Assembly (NCBI RefSeq): GCF_000715075.1
Contig: NC_134081.1
Coordinates: forward strand, 67,939,153 to 68,003,152
Length of the DNA stretch: 64,000 nt
Origin: Nicotiana tabacum
Taxonomy: Eukaryota; Streptophyta; Magnoliopsida; Solanales; Solanaceae
Direction of reading: 5' to 3'
Shown here: positions 25,401 through 35,242 of the stretch, piece after piece
Numbering within the stretch: the first letter of the stretch is position 1
Layout: each line of letters starts with the position of its first letter
The notes under the pieces: model-generated
What the model was told of the DNA's origin: nothing
The model's database searches: none
The model's input: the letters and a program-made list of their open reading frames with translations, nothing else
Made by a program: the position numbers and the translations under genes

Positions 25401-25508
25401 ATTTCTGTTTGATTATTCTATTATGTTATAATTACATATTAGGCTTACCTAATCTTAAGGAGTAGGTGGCATCACGACATTCTAAGGTGAAAAAATGGGG
25501 TCGTGACA
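22411..25508 (+). repeat. Full-length 3' LTR of the gypsy element
   Basis: This 3098-bp LTR runs from TGTAATGACCCGACCGGTCG to TCGTGACA. It carries the CpG-rich block at 23105-23385 and donor-like sites GGGTGAGTGAAG (23504) and GAGGTAAATATC (23915). Near its end it has 'tgtgtagatccagg' (25129), the area where the other LTRs have 'tgtgcagatcc'. It is the best reference in the window for the intact LTR of this subfamily. Confidence 0.95.
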
Positions 25509-25513
25509 CTACC
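25509..25513. repeat. Target-site duplication CTACC, right
   Basis: Perfect match to 15592-15596. The copia gag reading resumes here. Confidence 0.88.
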
Positions 25514-26000
25514 TATCTCAACTTTATTGGATTCTAGGAATTTTTGTCCAATGGCACTCAAGAAATCCTTTGCATTTTCTTTATCCTTAACTGTACTTTT
25601 TATGTGATTAGAAATGGATCTCTTCATGATTATAAGGCTCAATTTGTTAGTATTGGATTCCATTTCTCATGCTTAGCCTTTTCATCAGCAGTACTAGTAG
25701 TCTAGGTCCATTAGACCTAACAGTATTTCAACATCCTGTTTTCACTTCTTGTAGTTGCTCCTAGTCAAAGTTTCAATGGAATTTAACTGAGTAGTCGTGT
25801 TGTTAACAGTTGCATCAGTATATAATGTAAAAGTTACAAAAAAATCATGGGTATGAACACGTAAATTAAAAGAGTCAAAGACATCTATTGCACCCCTCCT
25901 TTGGGTGGAAGATGCAACTGTCTCCCCTTTAAGAACCAAAGAGTCCAAGTCATTAATTGCATCCTCACATTTAGGCAAGAGATACAAAACCTCCTCCCCA
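25514..26000 (-). pseudogene. Copia gag, N-terminal part
   Basis: Reading from about 25810 down, 'NNTTTQLNSIETLTRSNYKK' is the standard start of copia gag. 25472-25663 continues 'NKLSLIIMKRSISNHIKSTV', 'KENAKDFLSAIGQKFLESNK'. The target site of the gypsy insertion lies just beyond 'VEIGS'. On the far side the frame resumes with 'IDSLSTLKYD' (15591 down). A frameshift lies between the two pieces here. Confidence 0.85.
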
Positions 26001-26181
26001 TATCATATAACAGTACAAGGCATACGTTGTATCCTTCCTTTAGGTAAGAGACACAAAACCTCCTCTTATAACAAATTATCCTTATGTATATACATGAGAA
26101 TTCAAGATATTATGTTTCTCCTTTAGGTGAAAAACACAATATCTATTCTCATTAATTAATTTAGCGTCACTAGTATCAAAA

Positions 26182-26197
26182 GGTAGCTCTGATACCA
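26182..26197 (-). other. Copia primer-binding site
   Basis: The minus strand reads TGGTATCAGAGCTACC two bases after the 5' LTR end; complementary to initiator-Met tRNA. Confidence 0.9.
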
Positions 26198-26199
26198 AT

Positions 26200-26615
26200 T
26201 GTAAGATAGTTAATTCGTCCATAGCAGAGAATAAGACACAATTATGCAATCAATCTAGATTTAGAGTTTAAGGAAGCATACTGTTCAACTCTATCGATTC
26301 AACAACGACAACAACCGGCGATTAAGCCTAAGACCAACTTCTACGATATACTAGCTACGCACTCTCATAGTCCGGAGAACTTGACTAATGGGACATAAAC
26401 CGTCACTACGTATTCATGAGGCAGAATACGCTAGGGTTTTCTAATAGTTAGGAAAATGGGAGTTGACATCTATTTATAAAGAGTGACTACCTATCACATG
26501 CCAATTGTTATTGGGCACCACTTACTCGTACACAAAGTATTTAATATTATGCCTTTTATTTATGCACCACTTGAATCACATCACTATTATTTCACGCTAT
26601 GTCCAAATTCCAACT
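26200..26615 (-). repeat. 5' LTR of the copia element
   Basis: It aligns with 10962-11372 from 'tgtaagatagttaattcg' to 'gtccaaattccaac'. The terminal base expected as A reads T at 26615. The visible divergence between the two LTRs indicates an insertion older than, or of similar age to, the nested gypsy element. Confidence 0.9.
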
Positions 26616-27080
26616 CTTTTTTTTCCAGCAAAATCACCAAACAAAATGATTAGTTTCGCTCCCCAAGACCCAGACCCCTATATCAGATGGTCACTTAAGA
26701 CCCCTATATAATCGTCACTTTTGCAATACCATTAGATCCTCATATTTATTACTCTTCGTATCAAAATTAATTTATTTTGTATAGTATAGCGCCTTATATA
26801 TGCACGCTATACCTATATAAAAAATCGTGCCATCTCCTTCTTCCACCAGACGCGAACCAGCAGATTCCAAAACAAAAAAATCGTCCATTTTTAAAGAAAA
26901 GGAATTCAGTGGAGCCCACCTGTTCCACAAAAAGTATATCTTCTCTATATTGTAGCAAGATTACACCGCATCTAAGGCGTTATCGCGTAGTGGATTGCTC
27001 GTTTCGGCCCCCAAATCATCAAATCCTCACTTTTCAATGAATTATAAATCGAGGTATTCCGACATACTTTTTGTTAAAAC
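26616..27080. other. Unassigned DNA with a GTATAGCG inverted motif
   Basis: No gene is visible. At 26784-26812 lies GTATAGCG, 13 bases, CGCTATAC: an 8-bp inverted repeat. A related unit occurs at 29424-29452, beyond the Mutator-like gene. Confidence 0.5.
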
Positions 27081-27400
27081 TCATGTATAAAAAATATGTA
27101 TTAATTATTTTTTACTGTGATCTATATTTGTTTTTGATTATTTTGTGATTTAATTAATTTGTTATTTTTTAACCGGATTAGATTATTGTTGTGGTAAAAA
27201 ATTAGCAAAATAGATAAATTATTATTTTATGAATAATTAATGTTATTAGTTGTTACAAAAAATGTTTATTAGTTATTTTTTACTGTGGTATATGTATTTT
27301 CGTGATTATTTTATGATTAAATTAATTTATTATTTTTTATCAGGATTAGATTATTTATGTGCTAAAAGATTAGTAAAATTGATAAATTGTTATTTGACCT
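27081..27400. repeat. Imperfect tandem duplication, about 170 bp
   Basis: 27088-27226 and 27258-27394 align along their length ('ttattttttactgtg', 'gattattttgtgattaaatt', 'ggattagattatt', 'attagcaaaat'). The DNA is very AT-rich and non-coding. Confidence 0.75.
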
Positions 27401-27689
27401 TTAGTCTTATGTTGTGCTCGTAATTGTAATATAGTGCCCGTAATTATAATGTAGTGCCCTTTAGTGTAGTAAAATGTATTGCCCTTTAGAGTAGTATATT
27501 TGTAGTTATTGAAATTAATCATTTAATTATCTGTTAACCACAAAAATATTTGACAAAAAAATAATAGTTCAAACACAAACTCTCTCGAATGTTAGTCAAC
27601 AAATGTAAGAAAATAACATAAAAAATAACAATATTTATCAAACTAAGTATTTTTATAAGAATACTTATTAATTATATCATGTATAGTTA

Positions 27690-28260
27690 CAAAATAATAT
27701 ATTAACATATAAAATAAGAAACAAACATATAAAATAAGAAATAAACATAGAAAGTAATAAACTATCATATAAAATAATAAACTAACATACAAAATACTCC
27801 ATCTGTTTCAAATTAGATGACACACTTTCCTTATTAGTCTGTCCAAAAAAGAATGACACATTTCTACAATTGAAAATAATTCAACTTTAAACTCTTCATT
27901 TTACCTATTTTACCCTTAATGAGAAGCTTTTATAACCAAACAAATATCATGGCCCCATAAAGCTTTTACCCCTTAAGCTTTTAAGACTACAAGTTTCAAA
28001 AACCTTCTTTTTTTTATCTTAAACTTCGTGCCGAATCAAACTACCTCATCTAAATTGAAATAGAGGGAGTAATAAACTAAGATATAAAATAATAACAAAC
28101 ATATAAAATAAGAAAGAAACATATAAAATAATAAACTAACGTATAAAATAATAAACTAACATATAGAATAATTAACTAACATACAAAATAATAAACTAAT
28201 ATATAAAATAATAACCTAACATATAAAATAATAAATTAACATATAAAATAATAATTTAGA
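27690..28260. repeat. AT-rich minisatellite array
   Basis: Roughly 20-22-bp units of the type 'aacatataaaataataaact' are repeated more than 15 times with small variation. The array is interrupted by the MITE at 27797-28069. Confidence 0.85.
27797..28069. mobile_element. Stowaway-like MITE
   Basis: This 273-bp element has terminal inverted repeats starting CTCCATCTGTTTCAAATTAG at the left and, reversed, CTCCCTCTATTTCAATTTAG at the right. It is flanked by TA on both sides (27795-27796 and 28070-28071), the target duplication of Tc1/mariner-type elements. It has no coding capacity and would have been moved by a transposase supplied elsewhere. Confidence 0.9.
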
Positions 28261-28370
28261 AAATGTATCAACTTAAGTAATAATATCGATTAAATATTAA
28301 TATAAAAGATATTGCAATATATTTAAAGACGTTAAGCAATCAAAATGAAAAATACTTTAATTAATATTGT

Positions 28371-29293
28371 TCAATTTACAGACATCGTCATGGAGGTCCC
28401 CCTGTCGTCTTCGCGCAATTGAGTAAGGACATGACCTTCAAGTTGCTCGTTTTCACTGCACAACCAATAAAATAATGAGTTTCTCAAATTCATCCAAATT
28501 TTACATATAAACTTTATCACTTCACTTACAAATCATAATGTGTTGATATCCCATGATGCATATTATCCTGTTGGTGATGACTCCCGGATGGACCACCATG
28601 ATCCAACACACCAAAAGTAGGCATATTTCAACTGTCCATTAGTTCATAACTTGTAAAATTCATATGTGGCCGGTACTCCCTGTGAAATATATGAGTGTTA
28701 ATACAAATTCAATACATAAAAATAAACATCTTAACACAAAGGAAATTTGAAGTTTACTACTCAGCTTGTGAATTATGTAAACTTGGGGAGAAATTATGTC
28801 CTCGCTCCTCATTCGCCCGTGGAGATAAGTTTATATCAGACCAAACTCTTTCACCCAGAACCTGTTCGGCTAAAACTGCTCCAATAACCACCCAATGATT
28901 GAGGGATATCCCTACTTTGCGGAACCTCATTATTGCGAGCGTCTTTGGCCTTGACGTACATATCTAATATTTTTATCACAAGAAGTTTCTGGTGTTCATC
29001 CGGAGTCCTCAAAAAATCTGTCAGAATTTCATCGTCTTCGATGTTAAACTCAGCATAACAAACAAACCCTTGCGGAGTAATAGAATACAGATATCTTCCG
29101 GTTACTTTAATATTTACCGAATGTTTGCTCACACTCATTTTTTTACATAACAACGATACCAATTTATCGTACTCCATTGTAAGTGGCAACTTAACATGAC
29201 ACTGTGGAGAACAACTATAGCGTACTGAGTTATTCTCGGCCACAACCTCATCCCCCAATATAATGAAACCCTAATTTTTCGCTCTTCGGACAT
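28371..29293 (-). pseudogene. Mutator-like (MURA-type) N-terminal gene remnant, three exons
   Basis: On the minus strand an ATG at 29293 opens 'MSEERKIRVSLYW'. After a one-base loss in a G run (about 29252-29256) the reading continues as 'DEVVAENNSVRYS', 'LPLTMEYDKLVSLLC', 'VNIKVTGRY', 'FNIEDDEILTDFLRTPDEH', which resembles the N-terminal region of Mutator-like transposases. A second frameshift near 28852 leads to 'GERVWSDINLSP'. Exon 1 ends at 28761 with a GT donor. Exon 2 (28530-28679) follows an 81-bp intron and has one internal TGA. It ends at GTAAGTG. Exon 3 (28371-28455) follows a CAG acceptor and ends in TGA. Phases match at both junctions. The MULE catalytic domain and zinc finger are absent, so this is a deletion derivative. 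Confidence 0.68.
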
Positions 29294-29423
29294 TATGACA
29301 AAATACAAAATAACTTAACGAACAAATATTTCGGAACACTTGAAGGATCCTGAATGGATTTTTACCAAATTCTGAAACTCCTTAAATAAGAAAAAAACCA
29401 ATCCGGGGGTACAATTATTTGAT

Positions 29424-29452
29424 GTATAGCGCATGCATAATAGGCGTTATAC
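29424..29452. repeat. GTATAGCG inverted motif, second unit
   Basis: GTATAGCG at the left end and CGTTATAC at the right end form an imperfect 8-bp inverted repeat. It resembles the unit at 26784-26812 (21 of 29 positions when reversed). The two units bracket the Mutator-like gene and could be eroded terminal repeats, but no target duplication is evident. Confidence 0.45.
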
Positions 29453-29507
29453 CCATATGAATTATTGGTGGATCAGTTAAATGCAAATGAATTATTGGTG
29501 GGGCCAC

Positions 29508-29606
29508 ATTTTATATATAGTGCGGTTATTCACCGCGCTATACCTTAACGGACAAAACTGCTGTTAAGATATATTGTAGTGAATAACCGCGCTATATATA
29601 AAATGA
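29508..29606. repeat. Foldback hairpin of 27-bp arms
   Basis: Arms 29508-29534 and 29580-29606 are inverted copies with one mismatch in 27. The left arm also contains 'gcggttattcaccgc', which folds on itself. The unit is 99 bp long and may be a small foldback MITE. Confidence 0.8.
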
Positions 29607-30048
29607 TGCCCATTTTTTTTTAACCTATTTGTATCGCTTGAGTCCAAAAAAATCACACTTTGGTTTCGAACTCCTATATCAACCCCATTATTATTCTTGT
29701 GGCCCCTCTTCTCACAGTACCATAATTAACAAAAGCTCCTCCTTCCTCGCCTTTTCCTTTCCCCACCTCCCCACACCAATCTTTCTTTTGGAATGTTGGA
29801 CAATTCCTTTTCAGATATCAGAGTTGACATCCCAGAAATAGTAATCGGATTTGAATATAGCGTCACCAATAACAGTACAAATTGTTACTTGCATGTCGAC
29901 AAAATGTGTTAGCTTTTGAGTAGGTCATATATTTAAGTTTCGAAATTTGTTTATTGCATACGTTGTTTTATAATCTAATATGAAAACTTAAAAGTTCTAA
30001 ATTAAAACAATATTTAAGATATTGAAATAAAAAAGAACAAAAAGTTAC
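29607..30048 (+). other. Unassigned DNA with a CT-rich stretch and short ORF
   Basis: A pyrimidine-rich tract at 29730-29790 (like a plant 5' leader) precedes an ATG at 29793 that opens a 39-codon ORF ending at 29912 ('MLDNSFSDIRVDIPEIVIGF'). I do not recognise the protein. It could be the first exon of a host gene broken by the solo LTR insertion, or chance. Confidence 0.3.
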
Positions 30049-30053
30049 TTTTG
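30049..30053. repeat. Target-site duplication TTTTG, left
   Basis: Matches 33051-33055 exactly, flanking the solo LTR. Confidence 0.88.
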
Positions 30054-33050
30054 TGTAACGAACCGGCCGGTCGTTATCACAGCTCCGTTCCCCCCATTTA
30101 ATGCTTATCATGTGTTCAATTATAATTATGTAACTTGTCGAGGTGATTTTATAATGAATTGAAACACATAGTTCAAAGATTTAAAGCTTAAGTTGAAACA
30201 GTTGAGCGGATGTTGACTTATATATAAACGACCCCGTAATAGAGTTTTGATGATTCCAATAACTCTGTGTGGTGATTTTGGACTTAGGAGTGTGTCCGAA
30301 AAATTATTTAGAAGTCCGTAGTTAAATTAGGCTTGAAATGGCGAAAATAGGAATTCAAAGTTTTGAAGTTTGACCAGGAGATTGACTTTTTGATATCGGG
30401 GTCGAAATCCAGTTTTAAAAATTTAAATAGGTCCGTTATGTCATTTATGACTTGTGTGCAAAATTTGATGTCCATCGGACTTGATTTGATAGGTTTCGGT
30501 ATCGAATGTAGAAGTTGGAATTTCTTAGTTTCATTAAGCTTGAATTGGGGTGTGATTCGTATTTTTAGCGCTATTTGATGTAATTTGAGGCCTCGACTAA
30601 GTTCGTATGATGTTTAGGACTTGTTGGTATATTTGATTGAGGTCCCGGGAGCCTCGAGCGAGTTTCGGATGGTTAACGGATCAAATTTGGACGTAAGAAA
30701 AATCTTGAAATTTTGGCCCTTCTGGTGCAATCGCACCTGCGGAATTTTGCTCGCAGGTGCGAGCTCGCAGAATAAAGCATGGCATCACAGAAACGGACAA
30801 GGGGGAGGTGATCAGTGGCCGCAGGGGCAAGGAAAAATTCCATACCTTCGTGATCGCAGATGCGGACGAGAGGTCGTAGATGCGCGCATGACCGCAGAAG
30901 CGAACTGCTTCTCGCAGAAGCGAGTCCGCAGAAGTGGAGGAAGGCCAGCCTTGGCAAAGACCGCATATGCGATGGATTCTCCGCTGAAGCGGAACCGCAG
31001 ATGCGGTTAAGTGTCCGCAGGTGCGAAAGCACTGGACAGATTACAAAACATAGGGGTTCAGATATTTTTGTCATTTTGGACCTTTCAAGCACGGTCTGGG
31101 GCAATATTTCTGAGAAAATTCACGGAAAAACTTGAGGTAAGTCATTTGTGATCATTATTAGTCAATAATATTAAATTATCATCGAGTATTTCGACTAGAT
31201 TACGTATTTTTGAGGTGAAATTCGAGGATTTGGGCCTAGGGATTTGAAAATAAGATTTGAAGATTTGAAGGTCGAGTTGATGTCGGAATTTGGTAAATTT
31301 GGTATGGTTGGACTCGTGATTTAATGGGCATTCATATTTTGTAACTTTTGTCGGGTTCCGAGATATGAGACCCACTGATAATTTTTGAGTTGAACTTCAG
31401 ATTTTGTTGGAAAATTAGTATTTTTATATGGAATTATTCTTACAATTTGTGTTGACTGTATCGAATTAATTGTGACTAGATTCGAGGCGTTCGCAGGTCG
31501 ATTCGCGAGGCAAAGACATATTGGAATAAAGAACTTGCACGATTTGAGGTAAGTAACACTTCTAAACTTGGTTCTGAGGGTATGAATCCCTGAATTACGT
31601 ATTATATGATTTGTTTGGAAGTGACACACATGCTAGGTGACGGGCGTGTGGCAGTGCACCATAGAAATTGTGACTTAATTGATTCCGTGGAGTTGCATAA
31701 TCAAATAATTATGTCATTATCCGCATATCCTCCACGTGTTAGAAGAAATTGAGTTGAGACTCATGTTAAAGATCATGTTTAGGCTACGTGCCGATATTTT
31801 GGGACCCACATAGGTCTTATTGCTATTGAATTACTTGTTTAAATTTATAATTTTGTACTTAGTCACATCTATAATTTGCATATCATATCTCAGTCTCTGT
31901 TGTCATTCATTGATACATCATATCATCATGTTAGGTTGATTTTTATGTCATTGAGAGCCCGAAAGACTGGGGATTTTGAGTGATATTTATGGGATCGAGC
32001 TGCACGCCGCAACTTATTTTTATTTATTTATGCCTGGATCTTGCTATTATAGCGCTTGGGTAGAAGGAGCCCCTTTGGTGTCTGCACCCCCCCACAGCAA
32101 GCGCGGTTAATTTTATATTGAGGGATGGATCTTCCTTGGGCATGGATCTTGCCCGAAGCATTTTATATTGAGGGATGGATCTTCCCTGGGCATGGATCTT
32201 GCCCGAAACATTTATATTGACGGATGGATCTTCCCTAGACATGGATCTTGTCCGAATCTTTTATATTTGGGGATGGATCTTCCCCTAGGCTGGATTGGCC
32301 TTATACAGTACTGAGTAACTGACTGTCAGTTGATGTGTATATATATGAGATGGATTTTCCCAGGGCTGGATTGGCCATATATAGTACTGAGTGATTGAGT
32401 ATTTTGAGATTGTGAGTACACGAGGTTTCCACTGAGGTGCATCACATACAACATATACATTGGCATGTAGATATAAAGATTTCATATTTCTCATATCATT
32501 CAGGATTGATTTATTTTACTCGTACTGAGTTTAACTGTTGAACTTGAAAGCATGCCTACATTTTTGTGCTGTTATTTCTATATTGGACTGTACCTGTTGA
32601 GCTTGTCACTACTTTCAGCCCAAATGTTAGTCTTGTTACTTATTAAGTACATAAGGTCAGCTGTACTCATAATACACTCTGCACTTCATGTGCAGATCCA
32701 GATACTTCCGAATACGTCGGTTGTTAGATTTCAGAGTTTTATATGTTGGAGATTATCGATGTAGTTGCTTGGCGTCCGCAGACCTTGTCTATCTTTCCTT
32801 TCAGTTGTTTGTACTGTTCTATATTTCTAAGATAGTGTTTTATCAGTCAGACTATGTTATCATTTAGATGCTCATTTACTCAGTGACACCGGATTTTGGG
32901 AGTGTATTTATATCAGTACTTGCGAGATTTTCTATTGAATGTAAATAATATGTTTTCGAACTTAAAAAAAATTGTGGTTTATTGAGGTTGTCGGCTTGTC
33001 TAGTATTAAAATAGGCACCATCACAATATGTGTGATTTTGGGTCATGACA
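30054..33050 (+). mobile_element. Solo LTR, 2997 bp
   Basis: It begins TGTAACGAACCGGCCGGTCG and ends GGGTCATGACA, with perfect TTTTG duplications on both sides and no internal sequence. This is the product expected when the two LTRs of one element recombine. It holds the CpG-rich block (30720-31045, CGCAGAAGCG dialect), donor-like GAGGTAAGTC (31134) and GAGGTAAGTAAC (31549), a 50-bp minisatellite (32111-32300) and 'cttcatgtgcagatcc' (32682). It is the reference LTR for this subfamily. Confidence 0.95.
32111..32300 (+). repeat. 50-bp minisatellite in the solo LTR
   Basis: Copies begin at about 32111, 32161, 32210 and 32259. Each has 'ttttatattgagggatggat' and 'catggatcttgcccga' or close variants. 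It lies in the same LTR region as the 43-bp array at 62871-63060, but uses a different unit. Confidence 0.85.
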
Positions 33051-33055
33051 TTTTG
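33051..33055. repeat. Target-site duplication TTTTG, right
   Basis: Exact copy of 30049-30053. Confidence 0.88.
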
Positions 33056-33741
33056 TATGATTGTTTCCGCAGACAAGTGAGACAACTATATACGAAGCCC
33101 TTAAACTTGTCCGAATTTTATATGGAGTCAACTGGATTAGCAGTAAAATAAACTGGAGAAGTGAAGACAAAAAAAAAAAAAAGAACAGATAAAGAGTCAT
33201 TATAGCGCGTGCATTCAGGAATAAAGGCAAGGATAACGAAGAATATTTATAGTCTTTTTTGGATAACTAACAAAAGAAGAGTAGTGAATTTTGTACTTTA
33301 CCAGTTTTATGTACTCAAAATCCAAAACAAAACAAAAAACGTGGAACATTCTGTACTTTACCAGTTTTGATTTATATTTAAACACTGTTAAATGGGCTAT
33401 CTTAAATTGGTTTTATCTACCATTTCCCATCAAAATAATTTTTCATCTCTTTGGCATTTTTTAAATCATAAGGTTAAAACTTTTCAATAGGTATTCAAAC
33501 AAAAATAGAGTAAAAAACAAATTGTCGTTGTTTTGAAATGTTCTATAAACAAATTGGACAAGATGTTTTCATTCCACACGAAATCTTTTAAAATCAAAAA
33601 CTTATATTTATAACTGTTTACAGAATGTTTGCCACACTCATCCATTCTTCTAAAATCAATCTACAAACAAACTATACGCCACCTTGATATTTAACCACAA
33701 TTAGTTTTTATTTCATTTTCTCAGTAAAATTTGGATACGCA
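33056..33741. other. Unassigned DNA between solo LTR and TRIM
   Basis: No gene is established. At 33063-33077 a pyrimidine-rich tract ends in CAG, like a splice acceptor, and is followed by an open stretch to about 33192 ('TSETTIYEALKLVRILYGVN') ending in a Lys-rich run and a stop. The rest is AT-rich. Confidence 0.4.
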
Positions 33742-34932
33742 TGTTAGAATCAAAATAATTAAGTGTTATGCGGAAGCTAACAAAGCATACTTTCAATGAC
33801 GATAAATCAGACAACAAAAGAGAAATATATCAAAAGAGACAAAAATATTTAACGTGGTTCGGTCAATTGACCTACGTCCACAGCCAGAGATAAGAATTCC
33901 ACTATATTAAAGAGAGTGCAAAATATCGAAAAAATAACCTCACTAAGAGGTAAATACAATGGCAGGCTAACACTTGTCCTGAAACTCTTCCCCCAAACAA
34001 GACTTTCAAATCTCATATATAACTACATTGTGGATGCTAATAAATAAGAAAGGAAGGATCTCAATTTATAAAAGTCCAAACCTTTTTCTTCAAGAAAAAA
34101 ACTAGCCAAATATGAGAGATTTATAATTTCCTTCTAAGAAAAGAAAAACTCAATTATGGTAAATATGTTGTCCTTTCCTTCAAGAGATAGGAAGATCAAA
34201 TATGGTAAGAAAATCAGGACCAACACCTTACAATTTTCCCCTTGGCCTGAATTACCTGAAAAAATAAACTTTATCCACCTTTTTCACATAACTTTCAATA
34301 GGTCGCATCTCCAAATGTCCACCACAAAGTGTGTCTCAATGCGAGTAGCACTTCGATCAAATTTTTCAAACAAAAATCTTGATTACCGTCATATCGGTTG
34401 AGGCTAGAACTAACCCGCTTAAAAACATGTTTTGAACCTTGCTCTAATACCACATGTGGTATTAGAGCAAAATAATCAGGTGTCATGCGAAAGCTAGTAA
34501 AGCAAACCTGAACTACGATAAATCAGATAACGAAAGAGAAATATACCGAAAGAGACACAAATATTTAACGTGGTTCTGTCAATTGACATACGTCCACAGG
34601 CGGAGATGAACAATCTACTATATAAAAGAGAGAGAAAAACCTGGCAAAGAGGCATACACAAGTGACATACTAACACATGTCTCATAAATTTTCCTCGTCA
34701 ACAAGACTGTCAAATCTCATATGACTACATTGTGAATGCTAGTGAATGAGAATGAATAATCTTTAATTTATAGAAGTCAAAACATTTTCCTAAAAAAAAA
34801 AGGCTAGCCAAATATGGAATAATTATATTTTCCTTTCTGTAAAAAAAAATTCATTTATGATAAAATTTTTGTCCTTCCTTCAAGAAATAGAAAAACCAAA
34901 CATGGTAAGAAAATGAGGATAAACGCCAAACA
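33742..34932 (-). mobile_element. TRIM-like miniature LTR retrotransposon
   Basis: Two direct repeats of about 480-490 bp, 33742-34232 and 34455-34932, flank only 222 bp. On the minus strand the 5' LTR is the right-hand copy, followed by a primer-site match TGGTATTAGAGCAAGG (34437-34452, one mismatch to the Met site). The tract CCAAGGGGAAAAT (34233-34245) stands before the 3' LTR, which starts TGTAAGGTGTTGG. There is no coding space. It is longer than typical TRIMs because of its LTRs, so it may be a deletion derivative of a copia element. Flanks ACGCA and ACGAC are only a weak target duplication. Confidence 0.8.
34439..34470. repeat. Perfect 32-bp palindrome at the LTR/primer-site junction
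   Basis: The two 16-base halves are exact reverse complements; the right half is TGTGGTATTAGAGCAA. It exists because the LTR terminus is complementary to the primer-binding site that follows it. Confidence 0.95.
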
Positions 34933-35242
34933 ACGACACCATTAGAAATTTTAATATGGACGCACCTATATTCAATTTGTTTTCTCTTATTTTGGTTCCA
35001 AATTATTAATTCAATCAATTTTAGAGTAAATTAAATTGGAAGCCAATTGTTTCACATCTAAAATAGACAAAAAGTTACTTGACAAATTAGAAATAGAAAA
35101 AAGACATAAATACCCTTTGAACTTAGGCCAAATTTTCATTTACATACATTATGTTGGCGGGAGTTCTATTACCCCTAAACTTTCTTAAAACGAATAAATA
35201 TCACCATGAGATTAAATAACCGAATTCGTGATAGGCTAGTGA
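34933..35242. other. Unassigned AT-rich DNA
   Basis: About 310 bp without a gene or a recognisable repeat. Confidence 0.5.

Larger units (their letters stand above)
15597..25508 (+). mobile_element. Ty3/gypsy chromovirus nested in the copia gag
   Basis: This 9.9-kb element has a truncated 5' LTR (15597-17880), gag-pol remnants (17881-22399), a polypurine tract (22400-22410), a full 3' LTR (22411-25508) and perfect CTACC target duplications. Gene order gag, protease, RT, RNase H, integrase is that of Ty3/gypsy, and the chromodomain-like end plus size suggest the Tekay/Del group (inference). A deletion at 17880/17881 removed the LTR end, primer site and start of gag. The two LTRs differ at 8 of 60 bases in the stretch I aligned (15841-15900 against about 22670), so the insertion is old. 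Confidence 0.95.
10962..26615 (-). mobile_element. Ty1/copia retrotransposon, split by a gypsy insertion
   Basis: The element reads on the minus strand: 5' LTR 26200-26615, primer site 26182-26197, gag start, then the gypsy insertion (15597-25508), then the rest of gag, protease, integrase, RT and RNase H (15591 down to about 12010), polypurine tract and 3' LTR 10962-11372. Removing the insertion leaves about 5.7 kb, normal for copia. The order protease-integrase-RT-RNase H is diagnostic of Ty1/copia. Flanks TTTTT/ATTTT on the left and CTTTT on the right suggest a decayed 5-bp target duplication. All genes carry stops or frameshifts. Confidence 0.93.

Noticed and set aside
33171..33183. Poly(A) run as the tail of a LINE or processed pseudogene
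   Set aside because: A single short A run without target duplication or upstream retroelement coding text.
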